DNA from: Bacteroidota bacterium
GTDB taxonomy: Bacteria > Bacteroidota > Bacteroidia > Sphingobacteriales > Sphingobacteriaceae
DNA: 45,733 nucleotides
NCBI GenBank assembly: GCA_013285685.1
Contig: JABDHD010000021.1
Span: 1-45,733, forward strand
Reading direction: 5' to 3'
The position numbers and the translations under genes are program-made. Positions 1-7,659 of this stretch are shown here, piece by piece. The stretch's first letter is position 1, and every line of letters begins with the position of its first letter. The notes beneath the pieces were generated by a model. That model saw only the letters and a list, made by a program, of their open reading frames with translations, was not told the origin of the DNA and ran no database searches.

Positions 1-827
1 GAAATATTGTCCACTTGTTCGAGCGGGAGTGTTCTGTTCAGCGGCGGCACCAGAAAGTGATCGAAGAAGCGCCTTCGTCCATATTAACGCCGGAAATTCG
101 CGAACAAATGGGCAAATGTGCGGTTGATGTTGCCCGCTCAGTAAATTATACAGGCGCAGGCACGGTGGAGTTCATTATGGACGAAAACCTGAACTTCTTT
201 TTTTTGGAGATGAACACCCGCCTGCAGGTGGAACACCCGGTAACTGAACTGATCACCGGCATCGACCTGGTGAAAGAGCAAATACGCATTGCGAGGGGAG
301 AGGCCCTTAGCTTTAAACAGGAAGACCTGCAGATAAAAGGCCATGCCATCGAGCTCCGCGTTTACGCCGAGGACCCCGATAATAACTTTTTGCCTGACAT
401 AGGCACACTGCAAACCTACGTTACCCCAAAAGGCCCCGGCGTTAGGGTTGACGATGGCTTTGAGCAGGGCATGGAGATACCGATCTATTACGACCCGATG
501 ATCGCCAAACTGGTTACCTATGGAGAAGACAGGGGAGAAGCTATTGAACGGATGATCAGAGCCATTGATGAATATCAAATTACAGGTATTATCACCACAC
601 TGGGCTTTGGCAAGTTTGTGATGCAGCATGAGGCCTTTACCTCGGGGAAATTTGATACCCATTTTGTGCAGAAATATTTTGCGCCGGGATCACTCCAGCG
701 AGGTAATGAGGATGAAGCGCTGATAGCTGCATTGGTGATGGAGAAATTATTGAGCGAGAAGAAATTGTCGGCTGCCAATTTAAATCGGGCAGAACCAAAT
801 AACTGGGCCAAAAACAGGCGTACTTAA
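1..827 (+). CDS. accC: Acyl-CoA carboxylase biotin carboxylase subunit, C-terminal part (5' truncated)
   Basis: This is the ATP-dependent carboxylase that loads CO2 from bicarbonate onto biotin for acetyl- or propionyl-CoA carboxylase. The frame is open from base 3, so the gene begins before the window and the Leu codon at 15 is not its start. Visible are the active-site stretch EMNTRLQVEHPVTELITG, which holds the Glu, Asn, Arg and Glu of the catalytic loop, and the biotin carboxylase C-terminal domain (HAIELRVYAEDP, then YYDPMIAKLVTYG). A tail of about 45 residues follows that E. coli AccC lacks; no biotin-attachment MKM motif is present, so the biotin carrier is a separate protein. The stop overlaps the convergent NUDIX gene by 4 bp. 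The YDPMIAKL sequence is closer to propionyl/acyl-CoA carboxylases, so the substrate is not settled. The family call is sure. Confidence 0.9.
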   Translation, partial: NIVHLFERECSVQRRHQKVIEEAPSSILTPEIREQMGKCAVDVARSVNYTGAGTVEFIMDENLNFFFLEMNTRLQVEHPVTELITGIDLVKEQIRIARGEALSFKQEDLQIKGHAIELRVYAEDPDNNFLPDIGTLQTYVTPKGPGVRVDDGFEQGMEIPIYYDPMIAKLVTYGEDRGEAIERMIRAIDEYQITGIITTLGFGKFVMQHEAFTSGKFDTHFVQKYFAPGSLQRGNEDEALIAALVMEKLLSEKKLSAANLNRAEPNNWAKNRRT

Positions 828-1279
828 ATTGTCTCTATCAGGTTGTCTAACAATTTCGCTTGCGCACCATTGATCTTCACCCTCGCTTCATCAACGCCAA
901 ACCACCCCGCCCGGTCAATCTCCGGGAACGATTGTTTCTTCCCCGATTTCGGCGGCCATTCCATTTCAAAAAGGTTGCTGACAATAGTCTCATGGTCAAT
1001 ATCTCCTTCAACAGCCCAGGCGTGGACGATCTTGCCGCTTTTTAAGGTTACCGGCTGCAGTTGAATGAATTTTCCTTCGATGGCTTGCCCGGTTTCTTCC
1101 AGGAATTCTCGCTTTGCAGCCACCAGTGCATCTTCATCGTCCAAAAACTCACCTTTTGGGATCGACCAGGCGCCGGCATCTTTATTTTTGAAAAATGGAC
1201 CGCCCGGATGCAGCAAGAAAACCTGTAAGCCGCCGCCGGTTTTGCGGTATAATAGTATGCCTGCGCTTTGTTTAGCCAT
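824..1279 (-). CDS. NUDIX hydrolase
   Basis: The protein has about 151 residues and carries a complete NUDIX box, G-x5-E-x7-REFLEETG, near residues 43-65. This Mg-binding helix cleaves nucleoside diphosphates linked to another moiety. The N-terminus AKQSAGILLYRK and the sequence WSIPKGEF are typical of MutT/diadenosine-tetraphosphatase-like members that sanitise nucleotides. I chose the ATG at 1279 over the TTG two codons upstream. It is convergent with the biotin carboxylase gene, overlapping its stop by 4 bp, and divergent from the SRPBCC gene across an 83 bp gap. The substrate cannot be told from sequence alone. Confidence 0.88.
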   Translation of the reverse strand: MAKQSAGILLYRKTGGGLQVFLLHPGGPFFKNKDAGAWSIPKGEFLDDEDALVAAKREFLEETGQAIEGKFIQLQPVTLKSGKIVHAWAVEGDIDHETIVSNLFEMEWPPKSGKKQSFPEIDRAGWFGVDEARVKINGAQAKLLDNLIETI

Positions 1280-1362
1280 CGTCAATATTTAATGGCAAGT
1301 TAATAAATGGCGTACGTATTTTGGTTATTTTTGAGCGATAAGATATCTTAACCGACGGAACA

Positions 1363-1860
1363 ATGTTAGACAGTAAATGGAGCAGCTTCAAGGTAACGGG
1401 GGACTACAATACCGACATCAGGAGCTTATATGAGGCCTGGGCAACACCAGCCGGGCTGGAGAAATGGTTTTTACGTAAAGCTAATTTTTATGCCATAGCC
1501 GGCCGCCTGCGTGACCCCGAAGAATTTATTTTGAAGGAAGATACCTACGAATGGTACTGGCACGGCTGGGACGACAGCACCGTCGAAAAAGGCGAAATAC
1601 TGGAAGCTAACGGGACAGACCTGATAAAATTCACCTTTGCAAAAGACAATATCGTTACAGTTGAATTCAGCAGCCGCAATGGCGTGTCCATCGTACAGCT
1701 TACCCAGGAAAATATCGCGCTGGAGGAAGACCCAGCAAAAAACCTGTTTGTACAGTGCCAGGTAGGGTGGACCTTTTATTTTGCGAACCTTAAGTCCGTT
1801 TTAGAAGGCGGCGTAGACCTGAGGAATAAAAAGCTTGAGGTGAGCAGTAATTTTAAGTAG
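1363..1860 (+). CDS. SRPBCC (AHSA1/START-like) domain protein
   Basis: This is a 165-residue cytoplasmic protein. The opening pattern, SLYEAWATPAGLEKWFLRKANF, is the usual start of Aha1/CalC-like SRPBCC proteins, whose helix-grip fold encloses a hydrophobic ligand pocket. Later segments such as EYWH-like WYWHGWDD, and VQCQVGWTFYFANLKSVLEGG near the C-terminus, fit the long C-terminal helix of that fold. No catalytic residues are evident, so no reaction is assigned. It stands alone, divergent from the NUDIX gene, and is followed by a repeat-bearing spacer. Confidence 0.75.
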   Translation: MLDSKWSSFKVTGDYNTDIRSLYEAWATPAGLEKWFLRKANFYAIAGRLRDPEEFILKEDTYEWYWHGWDDSTVEKGEILEANGTDLIKFTFAKDNIVTVEFSSRNGVSIVQLTQENIALEEDPAKNLFVQCQVGWTFYFANLKSVLEGGVDLRNKKLEVSSNFK

Positions 1861-1920
1861 GCGACACGCCAGCGCTGTAGGAATTATCAATATAAAACAT
1901 TTACTAACTCACAACTCATT

Positions 1921-2060
1921 CATTGCCGTTGACTTTAGTCAACGGAACCGGGAAATCGAAAACTTTTGACTTTAGCCCAAAAAGAGCGCCGCCATATTTG
2001 TCAATCTTAAAGCCAGTATTGGCATTTCTTATATTCCATTGACTAAAGTCAACGGCAATG
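1921..2060. repeat. Inverted pair of extragenic palindromes (CCGTTGACTTTAGTCAACGG type)
   Basis: The first unit, core at 1926-1945, is the palindrome CCGTTGACTTTAGTCAACGG (9 bp arms, TT loop), preceded by CATTG and followed by AA. The second unit, core at 2036-2055, is CCATTGACTAAAGTCAACGG followed by CAATG. It is the reverse complement of the first with one change. Two palindromic units facing each other about 90 bp apart is the arrangement of bacterial interspersed mosaic (BIME-like) elements. Confidence 0.75.
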
Positions 2061-2105
2061 AAAGTAATCGGGCGCTTTATCAGTCTTTTATCAAAATCAA
2101 AGCAG

Positions 2106-2139
2106 GCTGACAAAAAACTATCCCGATTAAGTAGCTTTG
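2106..2139 (+). promoter_or_regulatory. Candidate Bacteroidota-type promoter of riboflavin synthase
   Basis: TAGCTTTG at 2132-2139 is a perfect match to the TAnnTTTG -7 box known in Bacteroidota. The -33 element (consensus TTTG) is poor: GCTG at 2106-2109 with a 22 bp spacer is the best match. It lies 40 bp before the start codon. Confidence 0.35.
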
Positions 2140-2178
2140 CATCGCTTCGGCTCTCCCTTTAGGGGGCTGAGGGTTTAA

Positions 2179-2763
2179 ATGTTCACAGGAATAATTGAAA
2201 CATTAGGAAAAGTGGCCGATCTTCGGCACGAACAGGGTAACCTGCATATTACCATCTCGTCTTCCATTTCATCCGAATTAAAGATAGACCAGTCTGTAGC
2301 ACATAATGGCGTTTGCTTAACTGTTATTGCTTTGGCGGATGGCACGCATACGGTTACTGCTATCGAAGAAACACTAAATAAAACCAGCCTTGGTCAGCTA
2401 AAAGTTGGCGACCTTGTAAACCTGGAGCGCTGCATGCAAATGAATGCCCGCCTGGATGGTCATATCGTGCAGGGCCACGTGGATCAAACCGCAGTTTGCA
2501 CTGGTTTTAACGAACTGGATGGCAGCTGGGAATATACCTTTGAATATGATGCCGGCACCGGCAATGTTACCGTTGAAAAGGGCTCTATTTGTGTAAACGG
2601 CATCAGCCTAACCGTGGTCAATTCAAAAGAAAATAGCTTTTCGGTAGCCATTATACCTTACACTTTCGAGCATACTAATCTGCAGCAGGTGCGCGTGGGC
2701 TCGGTGGTTAATTTAGAGTTTGACATTATTGGCAAGTACGTTGCGCGCTTAATGAAGCGATAG
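2179..2763 (+). CDS. ribE: Riboflavin synthase, alpha chain
   Basis: This enzyme dismutates two molecules of 6,7-dimethyl-8-ribityllumazine into riboflavin and the pyrimidinedione precursor, the last step of vitamin B2 synthesis. The 194 residues form two tandem lumazine-binding domains, about 1-96 and 97-194. Family marks are the N-terminal MFTGIIE, GVCLTV near residue 45, NARLDGHIVQGHVD near 92-105, GSICVNGISLTVV in the second domain, and IIPYTFEHTNL near 157-167. The length is slightly below the usual 200-215. No FMN riboswitch-like structure was recognised upstream. Its 3' end overlaps the convergent TPR gene by 15 bp. Confidence 0.95.
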   Translation: MFTGIIETLGKVADLRHEQGNLHITISSSISSELKIDQSVAHNGVCLTVIALADGTHTVTAIEETLNKTSLGQLKVGDLVNLERCMQMNARLDGHIVQGHVDQTAVCTGFNELDGSWEYTFEYDAGTGNVTVEKGSICVNGISLTVVNSKENSFSVAIIPYTFEHTNLQQVRVGSVVNLEFDIIGKYVARLMKR

Positions 2764-3897
2764 GGTGTTAACCCGACTCTCAGCGTAAGCCAGGTATTTT
2801 TCTTCCTTTTTAGGCGGATCGGATGCTATATATTTTTTGTAGTAAAGCCTTGCCATTTTTTTATTCTTCAGTTCAGTATCATAGAGTGTTGCCAGCAGGT
2901 AATAAGTAAGTGATTTTTCCTGGAATTGCAGTGCTTTCTCGTAGGCAAAAACAGCCATTTTAAAGTTTTTCAATGTTTCAAAGCTGTCTGCCATTTCCGA
3001 ATAATAATCGGCGATGTTTGGCGATATGCCTGCGTTTATTGCCCTTGCCAGGTATTGTGTAGCTTCCGTTTGGCGTTTCAGCGCCTTATAAGCCAGGGCG
3101 GCAATATAAAAGCTGGTTTCGTTTTGTTCCATGTCGCTGATGTCGGCCAAAGTTTCTATCGCGCATACATAATCTTTTAAATTGTAATAAGCTATGCTCA
3201 GTTTGGTGAGCACATAGCCCGATTCGTCGCCCAACTGTGTTAGTTGTATGGCCGTATTTTTGGCATCTTCCCATTTGCCCTGCGAGTAAAGCAGCTTAAG
3301 CCTGCTTAACAGCAAAATGGAATTGTCAGGATCCGATGCGATAGCTTTACTCAATACGCTATCGGCCCCGGTAAACTTTTTCAACAGTACATATTGGTCG
3401 CTCAGGTCCGAAGCTACATCAGGTTCGGCCGGGTTTAGCCGATTGGCCTTAACCAGGTACATAAATTGATTGGCCATATCGCGTTTTGCCTGGCTGATGG
3501 TGGCCAATTGTTTGTAGACCATAAAATTGGTGGTGTCCCGCTGTGCTATCTTTTGGTAAAATCCTTCGGCCTTTAAATTGTTGCCCCGGCGAATATTGAT
3601 CGCGCCCAGGTTAAACAAAACCGTTGTATTGGTTGAGTCGCTGTTATAAATGCGTTGATAGTACGCTTCTGCATCTGCTAATTTGCCGGCCATTTGCGAG
3701 GTATAGGCCAGTTCGGTTAAAGCCCTGGTATCGGTTACCGGTTCAGGATAGATTTTTTTCAGATAGTCTGCGGCATCTCCAAAGCGCTGATTTTGATAGT
3801 ATTCCAGCAATAGCGCTTCGTCTGCCTTTGTAGCCTGCTGGGCAAATGCGGTCGAGATCAAACAAATTGTGATAAGGCTTAGGCTGATGCGTTTCAT
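2749..3897 (-). CDS. Exported tetratricopeptide repeat protein
   Basis: This 382-residue protein starts with a signal peptide (MKRISLSLITICLISTAFAQ, probable cleavage after AFA), so it is exported, most likely to the periplasm. The rest is helical repeats of TPR type with the usual small/aromatic pattern, for example ALTELAYTSQMAGKLADAEAYY and TVLFNLGAINIRRGNNLKAEGFY, spaced about 34-36 residues, with about eight to nine units. TPR arrays bind partner proteins; no enzymatic domain is visible. The start codon lies inside a palindrome (3896-3919) that may be regulatory. The 3' end overlaps riboflavin synthase by 15 bp in convergent orientation. No specific role can be given. Confidence 0.85.
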   Translation of the reverse strand: MKRISLSLITICLISTAFAQQATKADEALLLEYYQNQRFGDAADYLKKIYPEPVTDTRALTELAYTSQMAGKLADAEAYYQRIYNSDSTNTTVLFNLGAINIRRGNNLKAEGFYQKIAQRDTTNFMVYKQLATISQAKRDMANQFMYLVKANRLNPAEPDVASDLSDQYVLLKKFTGADSVLSKAIASDPDNSILLLSRLKLLYSQGKWEDAKNTAIQLTQLGDESGYVLTKLSIAYYNLKDYVCAIETLADISDMEQNETSFYIAALAYKALKRQTEATQYLARAINAGISPNIADYYSEMADSFETLKNFKMAVFAYEKALQFQEKSLTYYLLATLYDTELKNKKMARLYYKKYIASDPPKKEEKYLAYAESRVNTLSLH

Positions 3898-3919
3898 ATA
3901 ACTAAGTTATTAGTTATAT
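3896..3919. promoter_or_regulatory. AT-rich palindrome at the TPR gene start
   Basis: The inverted repeat ATATAACTAA-GTTA-TTAGTTATAT spans the first bases of the TPR start codon and its upstream leader. It could be a repressor site or an mRNA hairpin hiding the start codon; the sequence alone does not decide. Confidence 0.4.
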
Positions 3920-3989
3920 ATGAGAAAAGCAAATTCCGAAACCTTTTATCGCCAATGGTGTTAAGAATGAGTAATATAAAATTTAAGCT

Positions 3990-4277
3990 ATGGATACTTT
4001 AAAAAAATTCGCCCTGATGGAGAAGATCGTTCATGAACTGGAAGATCTGAAAAACAACCAACAGGCGATCATGCAAAAACTGGCAAAAATAGAGGTGGAT
4101 AACATGGAACTTGGCGATAAACGCCTGGAAAAAGACCTGCCCGATATGCACCAGCGGGCATCAGACAACCTGGACACTATTGGCGGCATACTCGATGATT
4201 TCGCCGTAAAAACCGATCAGTTTAACAGTAAAAATAATATTGCCGGGCTGAAAGAACAGGAAGCGTTGAAGGGATAA
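3990..4277 (+). CDS. Small predicted coiled-coil protein, function unknown
   Basis: The 95-residue protein is highly charged and helical, with no cysteine, signal peptide or membrane segment. Heptad-like spacing of hydrophobics runs through about residues 5-40 (KFALMEKIVHELEDL, then IMQKLAKIEV), consistent with a coiled coil and self-association. I recognise no family. It has its own leader between the divergent TPR gene and a palindromic terminator-like repeat 35 bp after its stop, so it appears to be monocistronic. The reading frame is credible because of its codon use and clean flanks. Confidence 0.6.
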   Translation: MDTLKKFALMEKIVHELEDLKNNQQAIMQKLAKIEVDNMELGDKRLEKDLPDMHQRASDNLDTIGGILDDFAVKTDQFNSKNNIAGLKEQEALKG

Positions 4278-4311
4278 AACCTCCATAGCGTAGGGAACCA
4301 CTGAGACGGAA

Positions 4312-4344
4312 AAACTTACGAAGTTTTCAAAACTTCGTAAGTTT
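4312..4344. terminator. Palindromic repeat, likely bidirectional terminator (copy 1)
   Basis: This is a perfect inverted repeat with 16 bp arms (AAACTTACGAAGTTTT and its complement) around a single C. It lies between the convergent genes ending at 4277 and 4354. On the minus strand the stem is followed by a short T run, so it can end the gene at 4354-5349; on the plus strand TTTCGTTCGTTTTT follows. The same core recurs at 5372-5404. Confidence 0.6.
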
Positions 4345-4353
4345 CGTTCGTTT

Positions 4354-5349
4354 TTATTGATACTGAATATAAATCGGCACCGGCTTCAGCGCCAAAATCT
4401 CCTTCGGCGTTAATAACCGCTTGGTCTCCTTAGTCAAATCATTCTTATAAAACAATTTAAAGCCGGTAAACTGCACGGGTTCGTGCCATTCAATATAGTG
4501 GTAAGTGTCCTTTTTTAGCTTTACACCGCCCCAGCCGTCCATATCCATCACGAACTGCACCTCGGGGTGTAGTTTGATATTTTGATAATTCGTCACCATT
4601 TTTTGGGTGAAGCGGTGCACGATAAATATTTTAGGCGGCAGATTGTATTTTTTTACCAGGTCGGCAAGGTATTGGCTGGTATAGTTAATGTCTTCGGCGT
4701 CGAATGTTCCGATGCGTTTACCGGGTACGCTGCCCTCCTTCATCGAGAATTCAGGATCGATACCCAGGTGCACGTCCGGCATCTGCAGGTATTTTTCCAA
4801 TCGCGGCACCTCCGTTTTAACGGTGCTGTAACCCACCTGCAGGTCAAGGAAAATCAGTGCATGGATTGATCGCGCCATGTGGATCACGCTGTCAATTTGC
4901 TTAAACGGCATCCTGAGGCTATGCAGCCCATTGCTGCCGGCATCAGCCTGGGCTGTTATACAAATGTAATGCAGGGCGGGCATTACAGGGGTAGTCGTAT
5001 CGGCCTTTTCCCAAACCTTCACCTCTTCTTCCAGCTTTTTTAGCATCACCTTCGGCTGGTATTCTCCCAATACGCCCATATTTTTGGAGTACATATTGCC
5101 GTAGTAAGCAACCACGCGGTAAAACGGCAAAATAGCGCCGGCCAAGGGTCGCGGCGCATGTTTTACCGGCCACCTGCCGGTTTTATCTCCGTGGGCCAGC
5201 TTTCGCATCAGGGAGTCGTAGCGCAGGGTGTCTAAGGGTTTGCGGGTGCTGTCGTCGGGCCTGGGAGAATAGGAAATTTTTGCAAAAGACGATCCGTGAC
5301 TCAAAACAATGACGGCGATCGAAAGGATGGCGAATTTGATGTTTTTCAA
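4354..5349 (-). CDS. Exported protein of unknown function, possible TIM-barrel fold
   Basis: The 331 residues begin with a signal peptide (hydrophobic stretch IKFAILSIAVIVLSHGSSFA). The start codon is TTG; no in-frame ATG or GTG lies between it and an upstream stop. The mature part has alternating beta/alpha segments, including RVVAYYGNMYSKNMGVLGEY, LHYICITAQAD, ALIFLDLQVGYSTV, VHLGIDPEF, KIFIVHRFTQKMV and VQFVMDMDGWGG. These look like successive strands of a barrel with acidic residues at strand ends, as in glycosidase-like folds, but I do not recognise a named family or catalytic pair. It is flanked on both sides by the same palindromic repeat and lies downstream of hscA on the same strand. 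Confidence 0.6.
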   Translation of the reverse strand: MKNIKFAILSIAVIVLSHGSSFAKISYSPRPDDSTRKPLDTLRYDSLMRKLAHGDKTGRWPVKHAPRPLAGAILPFYRVVAYYGNMYSKNMGVLGEYQPKVMLKKLEEEVKVWEKADTTTPVMPALHYICITAQADAGSNGLHSLRMPFKQIDSVIHMARSIHALIFLDLQVGYSTVKTEVPRLEKYLQMPDVHLGIDPEFSMKEGSVPGKRIGTFDAEDINYTSQYLADLVKKYNLPPKIFIVHRFTQKMVTNYQNIKLHPEVQFVMDMDGWGGVKLKKDTYHYIEWHEPVQFTGFKLFYKNDLTKETKRLLTPKEILALKPVPIYIQYQ

Positions 5350-5371
5350 AATGTAAGCTGTTTATGTGCAG

Positions 5372-5404
5372 AGACTTACGAAGTTTTCAAAACTTCGTAA
5401 GTCT
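5372..5404. terminator. Palindromic repeat, likely terminator (copy 2)
   Basis: The same 29-bp core as at 4314-4342 (ACTTACGAAGTTTT, C, complement) lies here with outer bases AG/CT in place of AA/TT. It sits 32 bp downstream of the hscA stop on the minus strand, just before the next minus-strand gene. The identical core with compensating outer changes shows it is a mobile or maintained repeat used in terminator position. Confidence 0.55.
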
Positions 5405-5435
5405 TCGGGGTGATTTTTTTGTCTTCAACTACTCA

Positions 5436-7292
5436 CTACTCAATACTCTTCCCCTTCATCGCATGGCTTATCGCCACATCCATCAGCCGCTCTGCAAAGG
5501 GGCGGGTATACTCATTCAGCGTATCAATTGCCATATGAATTTGGTCTTTTTCGCTGCCGGCTAACACTTCTTTTAATGCAGTAACGTATGCTTTTGTTTG
5601 CGCAATTTCTTCTTCCGACAAAAAATCAGCGTTTTTATGCAAAAACTTCTCCACCGTGCTTACCATTTGTTCGCCTTCCACACGGGCCTCAATCACCATG
5701 CGCTGGCTTACGTCATCTTTGGCGTGGGTGATACTGTCCATCAGCATTTGTTCTACCTGGTCGTCAGTAATGCCATAAGTAGGGATTACTTCTACTTCTT
5801 GTTTTACGCCGGAGCGCAGTTCAACCGCCTGTATCTTTAAAATGCCGTCGGCATTCAGTAAAAAGTTAATATCCACTTTCGGGAAACCGGCCGGCATTGC
5901 GGGTATGCCTTTAAGCTCAAACTCCGCCAGCTTGCGGTTCTCTTTGATCAGGTCGCGTTCGCCCTGGTAAACGGCGATCTTCATGTTTACCTGCCCGTCA
6001 ATGCTGGTGGTATACTGCCGCCCCGCTTTGGTAGGCACTTTTGAATTACGGGGAATGATGACATCCATAAGGCCGCCCATGGTCTCGATACCCAGTGACA
6101 GCGGCGTAACATCCAGCAGCAAAATATCCCGGCGGTTACCGGCTAAAATATCCGCCTGTATGGCGGCGCCAAGCGCAACCACTTCATCGGGGTTTAGCTC
6201 ATCATGCACCTTCCGGCCGAAAAATTCCGAAACCTTTTTCTTAACCAATGCGGTACGGGTAGAACCACCCACCATAATCACTTCATCGATCTGGCTGATA
6301 TTCAACCCGGCATCTTTCAACGCATTTTTGCAGCAGGTGATCGTTTCTTCAACTTTCGGCAGGATCAATTCCTCAAAAGCTTCGCGGGTAATGGTGCACC
6401 ATACATCGCCGATCTTATCATTTACCATGCTCTGGTGAGCAAAAGCTTTTTTCGACTCCTCGGCCTTTAACCGCAGCTTCTGGGCCAGTTTATTATCTGC
6501 CAGCACTTCGGCTTTGATTAGCTGGTTTTTCTCAATCCAGTAATCGACAATGGCCCGGTCGAAATCATCGCCGCCTAAAAAGGTGTTGCCATTAGTTGAC
6601 AATACCTCGAAAATGCCGTTTTGTATTTGCAATATGGAAACATCGAAAGTGCCTCCGCCGAGGTCGTAAACGGCTATTGTTTTGGTTTCATCCGGGTTTA
6701 AGCCGATGCCGTAGGCCAGGCTGGCTGCTGTCGGCTCATTCACAATTCGTAATACATCAAGGCCTGCCAGTTTACCGGCATCGCGTGTGGCCTGGCGCTG
6801 TGAATCATTAAAATAAGCAGGAACGGTAATTACCGCGCGGTTAACAGGCGTTTTTAATGCGTGCTCGGCCCTGGCCTTTAATTCTTTTAGTATCAGGCTC
6901 GAAAGCTCTATCGGTGTATAAAATTTATCGCCGACCTTGATTTTTACCAGGCTTTCGGTGTCATCGTCGATGACTTTGTAGGAGAAAAAATCCTTGTAGT
7001 TTTCGATATCGTGATAGGAACGTCCCAACAGCCTTTTTACCGAGAAAACGGTATTCTGTGGGTCGGTAATCAAATATTCCTTCGCTTCGTTGCCAACCGT
7101 AATATCTCCGGCAAGGCCAAAGTGCACTACTGAGGGCACTAAAACTCCCCTGCCCATATCGTTGATCACCTGCGGATCTTTATCCGGATTGATAAAAGCC
7201 ACCAGTGAATTGGTGGTACCCAAATCGATCCCGACGATCAATTCTTCCTTTTGTATAGAACCTGTCGCCAGGTTAATGCCAATTTTAGCCAT
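5436..7292 (-). CDS. hscA: Hsp70-family chaperone, HscA type
   Basis: This 618-residue Hsp70 has the ATPase signatures [11 protein letters not shown] (residues 20-30), [14 protein letters not shown] (208-221) and [12 protein letters not shown] (339-350), then a substrate-binding domain beginning at [17 protein letters not shown]. The roughly 15-residue N-terminal extension before the first motif, the short C-terminal lid and the absence of the Gly-rich acidic DnaK tail match HscA, which with HscB helps hand iron-sulfur clusters from IscU to apoproteins. No hscB, iscU or fdx gene is adjacent, so this is a stand-alone copy; an auxiliary DnaK is the alternative. A perfect TAnnTTTG box (TACATTTG, minus strand, 7317-7310) sits close to the start. 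A terminator-like palindrome follows the stop. Confidence 0.82.
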   Translation of the reverse strand: MAKIGINLATGSIQKEELIVGIDLGTTNSLVAFINPDKDPQVINDMGRGVLVPSVVHFGLAGDITVGNEAKEYLITDPQNTVFSVKRLLGRSYHDIENYKDFFSYKVIDDDTESLVKIKVGDKFYTPIELSSLILKELKARAEHALKTPVNRAVITVPAYFNDSQRQATRDAGKLAGLDVLRIVNEPTAASLAYGIGLNPDETKTIAVYDLGGGTFDVSILQIQNGIFEVLSTNGNTFLGGDDFDRAIVDYWIEKNQLIKAEVLADNKLAQKLRLKAEESKKAFAHQSMVNDKIGDVWCTITREAFEELILPKVEETITCCKNALKDAGLNISQIDEVIMVGGSTRTALVKKKVSEFFGRKVHDELNPDEVVALGAAIQADILAGNRRDILLLDVTPLSLGIETMGGLMDVIIPRNSKVPTKAGRQYTTSIDGQVNMKIAVYQGERDLIKENRKLAEFELKGIPAMPAGFPKVDINFLLNADGILKIQAVELRSGVKQEVEVIPTYGITDDQVEQMLMDSITHAKDDVSQRMVIEARVEGEQMVSTVEKFLHKNADFLSEEEIAQTKAYVTALKEVLAGSEKDQIHMAIDTLNEYTRPFAERLMDVAISHAMKGKSIE

Positions 7293-7659
7293 AGTTTAGT
7301 AACAACCGGCAAATGTAGGAAGTTTTGGGTGATGGCGTGTCATCGGAGTTTCGGATTTGGAAGCGAATTTCTTAGTGCGTGACTATTTAACCGCAAAGGA
7401 CGCAAAGGTTTCGCAAAGGCCGCAAATGAAAATAGACAGAGTTTGGTAAATTGTTGAAAAAGCTCGTGTCCAATGTTGTTATTGCAAACAAGTTTGTAAT
7501 TAATGTATTAGATTAACTAAAGGTTCTATAGAAGCAGCAAATAAAAAAGCTTTGTGGTCTTTGCGGTTTTCACTTTGTGGCCTTTGCGGTAAAAATCTTC
7601 AATAATTCGTTAATTCGAAAAATTCCGGTTCAGACATTTTATCCTTACTTTCACCCGTA
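7293..7659. other. Intergenic region with CGCAAAGG-type inverted repeat
   Basis: No gene is seen in these 367 bases. CGCAAAGG-type words are clustered at 7391-7426 and their complements (CTTTGTGG, CTTTGCGG) at 7550-7590, forming the two ends of a roughly 200 bp inverted element. It lies between the divergent hscA and the large metallopeptidase-like gene. Confidence 0.55.
7391..7590. repeat. CGCAAAGG/CTTTGCGG inverted repeat element
   Basis: The left end holds four near-tandem copies of CGCAAAGG (7391-7426). The right end holds the complementary words CTTTGTGGTCTTTGCGG (7550-7566) and CTTTGTGGCCTTTGCGG (7573-7589). Related CTTTGTG-rich blocks occur at 24753-24815 and 40141-40298, so this is one member of a dispersed family. 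Confidence 0.5.

Larger units (their letters stand above)
1861..2178. other. Repeat-bearing spacer upstream of riboflavin synthase
   Basis: These 318 bases have no credible gene. They contain two inverted copies of a palindromic element (listed separately), a partial third copy around 1967-1976 (TTGACTTTAG), and a candidate promoter for the riboflavin synthase gene. The short minus-strand reading frame across it (1916-2113) simply reads through both repeats and is not believed. Confidence 0.6.

Noticed and set aside
138..662. 174-codon minus-strand frame inside the biotin carboxylase gene
   Set aside because: The plus-strand frame has clear family motifs throughout; the antisense translation has no recognisable domain.
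1916..2113. 65-codon minus-strand frame
   Set aside because: It is made largely of the two inverted repeat units and their spacer.
2100..2178. FMN riboswitch upstream of riboflavin synthase
   Set aside because: The conserved RFN-element blocks are not present; only a promoter-like box and a repeat-derived sequence are seen.
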